A DNA stretch of 8,597 nucleotides from Acinetobacter sp. UBA6641 (lineage in GTDB: Bacteria; Pseudomonadota; Gammaproteobacteria; Pseudomonadales; Moraxellaceae). This document shows, piece by piece, positions 7,278-8,597 of the stretch. A program made the translations under genes and the position numbers. Position 1 is the first letter of the stretch, and each line of letters starts with the position of its first letter. Under the pieces are notes generated by a model. The model made no database searches. It saw nothing but the letters and a program-made list of their open reading frames with translations, and was not told the origin of the DNA. The stretch lies in the NCBI GenBank assembly GCA_002455755.1, contig DKLL01000260.1, forward strand, positions 8,875 through 17,471. Reading direction: 5' to 3'.

Positions 7278-7799
7278 ATGAAAACATCATCGTTTTGGGA
7301 AAACTGGCTGCCTCATCCCTTTGTTTCTGTGATTGTGGCTTTAAGCTGGATCATGCTGGCGCATAGTCTGGATCCAGCAACCTTGCTGATGGCCTTATTG
7401 CTGGGCATTATCATTCCACGTTTAGTCAAACCCTTTATTGGCAATACCCCCAATATTCACTGGATTCTGGCGCTAAAATTATTCTTTGTGGTGTTATGGG
7501 ACATTATTGTTTGCAATATTAAAGTGGCCAAAATGGTTCTTGGACCCACCCGCAAGTTACATCCCAAATGGTTCCGTGTGCCTTTGGAAACCCAGCATGA
7601 ACAGGTCAATGTTTTACTGGCCCTCATTATTACCACTACACCGGGTACAGTGACGGCAGGGATTGATGATGATCGTGGCGACATTCTGGTGCATGCCTTG
7701 AGTACCGAGAATGCCGAAGTCGATATTATCGAAATTAAAAATCGTTATGAAAAAGCGCTGATCGAAATCTTTGATGTGGAATTAGGAGAAGATTCATGA
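7278..7799 (+). CDS. mrpE: Mrp cation/proton antiporter subunit E
   Basis: This 173-residue protein belongs to the MnhE/PhaE family. The N-terminal 85 residues are strongly hydrophobic (helices at about 14-28, 33-50 and 62-80), followed by a soluble domain. The family motif TTTPGTVT is at residues 119-126; its Thr-Pro pair was reported as important for Mrp function in Bacillus, as I recall. The segment DDDRGDILVHAL follows directly, as expected. MrpE is not homologous to complex I subunits and is needed for stable assembly or full activity of the antiporter. GGAG at 7266-7269, inside the end of mrpD, serves as the ribosome binding site. The gene overlaps mrpF by four bases (ATGA), a sign of translational coupling. 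Confidence 0.95.
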   Translation: MKTSSFWENWLPHPFVSVIVALSWIMLAHSLDPATLLMALLLGIIIPRLVKPFIGNTPNIHWILALKLFFVVLWDIIVCNIKVAKMVLGPTRKLHPKWFRVPLETQHEQVNVLLALIITTTPGTVTAGIDDDRGDILVHALSTENAEVDIIEIKNRYEKALIEIFDVELGEDS

Positions 7800-8071
7800 C
7801 TATTTTGCCTTATGCACTCGGCTTGTGTATGGTCGCAATCACCATTTCCATGTTTCTTTGCCTGATTCGTATGGTGGTAGGTCCATCCATCGTAGACCGG
7901 CTTTTAGCATTGGATACCCTGTTCCTGAATGCGACCTGTCTGGTGGTCATTCTGGGCATTTACTGGACAAGCACTTCCTTATTTGAAGGCGCGCTGCTGG
8001 TGGCCATGCTTGGATTCGTATCTACCGCAGCCTTGGCACGTTACTTTACCACTGGCCACGTGGTCGATTAG
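7796..8071 (+). CDS. mrpF: Mrp cation/proton antiporter subunit F
   Basis: This 91-residue membrane protein of the MnhF/PhaF family has three predicted helices: about residues 3-26, 37-55 and 61-82. The diagnostic segment RMVVGPSIVDRLLALD (25-40) contains a conserved Asp34, which has been tied to activity in the family. MrpF is a small core subunit; in sodium- or bile-related literature its homologues are sometimes called MnhF or PhaF. The ATG overlaps the mrpE stop in ATGA and is preceded by AGGAG at 7784-7788. Its own stop codon TAG forms part of the AGGAG ribosome binding site (8070-8074) of mrpG. Confidence 0.95.
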   Translation: MTILPYALGLCMVAITISMFLCLIRMVVGPSIVDRLLALDTLFLNATCLVVILGIYWTSTSLFEGALLVAMLGFVSTAALARYFTTGHVVD

Positions 8072-8082
8072 GAGCAACCGCA

Positions 8083-8487
8083 ATGCAACTTATCATGGAA
8101 ATCCTGGTCTCGATATTTTTGTTGATCGGCTCATTCTTCATGCTGGTCGGCGGCATTGGTATGGTGCGTCTGCCAGATTTATTTATGCGCCTGCATGCAC
8201 CGACCAAATCCAGTACCTTGGGTCTGGGTAGCTTCCTGATTGCTGCCATGATTTTTTCCGCTTTTCAGGGACGTTTTGGTTTTGCCGAACTGTTATTGAC
8301 CTTGCTGGCATTCATTACCGCACCCGTATCTGCAAATTTAATGGCACAAGCCGCCTTGCATTTACGTTTACGCTCGACCAGTGGTGAAGTACCTGAAGCA
8401 CTCGAGCGTCCCTTGCCCTGGCAACGAAGCCGTCGTCGTGCTCCTTCGAAAGACCCTAATAACCACTCACATGATGATCTCAGCTGA
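8083..8487 (+). CDS. mrpG: Mrp cation/proton antiporter subunit G
   Basis: This 134-residue protein of the MnhG/PhaG family has three helices: about residues 4-28, 44-61 and 66-88. The family motif RLPDLFMRLHAPTKSSTLG lies at residues 29-47 and FITAPVSAN at 78-85. Pro81 in the latter corresponds to a proline reported as functionally important in Bacillus MrpG. Residues 95-134 form a polar tail, first basic (QRSRRR) and then His/Asp-rich, probably cytoplasmic and not part of the conserved fold. I chose ATG 8083 because AGGAG at 8070-8074 lies eight bases before it; ATG 8095 is a less likely alternative. It is the last gene of the operon, and its TGA is the first part of the terminator stem. 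Confidence 0.95.
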   Translation: MQLIMEILVSIFLLIGSFFMLVGGIGMVRLPDLFMRLHAPTKSSTLGLGSFLIAAMIFSAFQGRFGFAELLLTLLAFITAPVSANLMAQAALHLRLRSTSGEVPEALERPLPWQRSRRRAPSKDPNNHSHDDLS

Positions 8488-8523
8488 AATCGGGCTCATG
8501 TTCTGAGCCTGATTTCAAATTTT
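8485..8523 (+). terminator. Rho-independent terminator of the mrp operon
   Basis: A continuous 14-pair stem forms between 8485-8498 and 8504-8517, with one G-U pair (8492/8510) and a five-base loop TGTTC. The six loop-proximal pairs (GGCTCA with TGAGCC) are G/C-rich. The stem begins in the mrpG stop codon. The T-run after it is short (AA then TTTT, 8520-8523), so termination may be less than complete, but length, stability and position make the call strong. Confidence 0.85.
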
Positions 8524-8556
8524 ACCTATAAGGTTCCATCCGATTGAGTACATCTA

Positions 8557-8597
8557 GGGCGTGTCATCAATTAAGCCATATCATGATTGAGGCAAGG
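8557..8597. mobile_element. Possible insertion sequence end, cut by the window edge (IS5-family-like)
   Basis: From 8557 the sequence begins GGGCGTGTCATCAATT, directly after CTA (8554-8556). GTGTCATCAATT-type ends next to a TA or CTA-like target are what I associate from memory with IS5-family (IS427-group) elements, which make 2-3 base target duplications. No transposase is visible because the window stops 41 bases in, and the partner repeat cannot be seen. It could instead be ordinary intergenic DNA. Confidence 0.35.

Noticed and set aside
7929..8231. 100-residue open frame spanning the mrpF-mrpG junction in another frame
   Set aside because: Both overlapping genes are clear family members with their own ribosome binding sites; this frame is a shadow.
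1..8597. CRISPR array, tRNA or rRNA genes
   Set aside because: No regularly spaced direct repeats of suitable length and no tRNA- or rRNA-like sequence was seen; spacers are too short or lack the needed structure.

Overview
The window is ordinary bacterial chromosome, most likely from Acinetobacter or a close relative in the Moraxellaceae. I base this on protein style, moderate G+C with AT-rich spacers, and gene order in a fused-AB Mrp operon; no marker gene fixes the genus. All genes lie on the + strand.

Positions 1-1866 hold two neighbouring genes: the 3' end of a UvrD/FBH1-like superfamily 1 helicase, and a 455-residue ABC/SMC-type AAA ATPase. The ATPase has a good Walker A motif, but its Walker B glutamate and signature motif are degenerate. 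Positions 1867-2268 form a roughly 400-base AT-rich spacer with no convincing gene. It carries three copies of the 9-mer TTTTACTCA, a 19-base perfect palindrome and a weak promoter candidate, so it is probably the control region of the next operon.

Positions 2269-8487 are a complete six-gene Mrp (Mnh/Pha) multisubunit cation/proton antiporter operon: mrpA fused to mrpB, then mrpC, D, E, F and G. The genes are separated by gaps of at most 11 bases or overlap by 1 to 4 bases, so they are surely co-transcribed and translationally coupled. MrpA and MrpD are the large NuoL/M/N-like ion-translocating subunits and MrpC is NuoK-like. MrpE, F and G are small membrane subunits needed for assembly and function. 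Together they form one inner-membrane complex that exchanges cytoplasmic Na+ (or K+ or Li+) for external protons, supporting sodium and alkali tolerance and pH homeostasis. A strong hairpin starting in the mrpG stop codon ends the operon.

The last 41 bases (8557-8597) look like the start of an insertion sequence, possibly IS5-family, next to a CTA trinucleotide. The call is tentative because the element runs out of the window.

I found no clear previously undescribed system. The points most worth checking are the apparently catalytically degenerate ATPase paired with a helicase, the repeat and palindrome cluster before mrpA, and the IS boundary after the operon.
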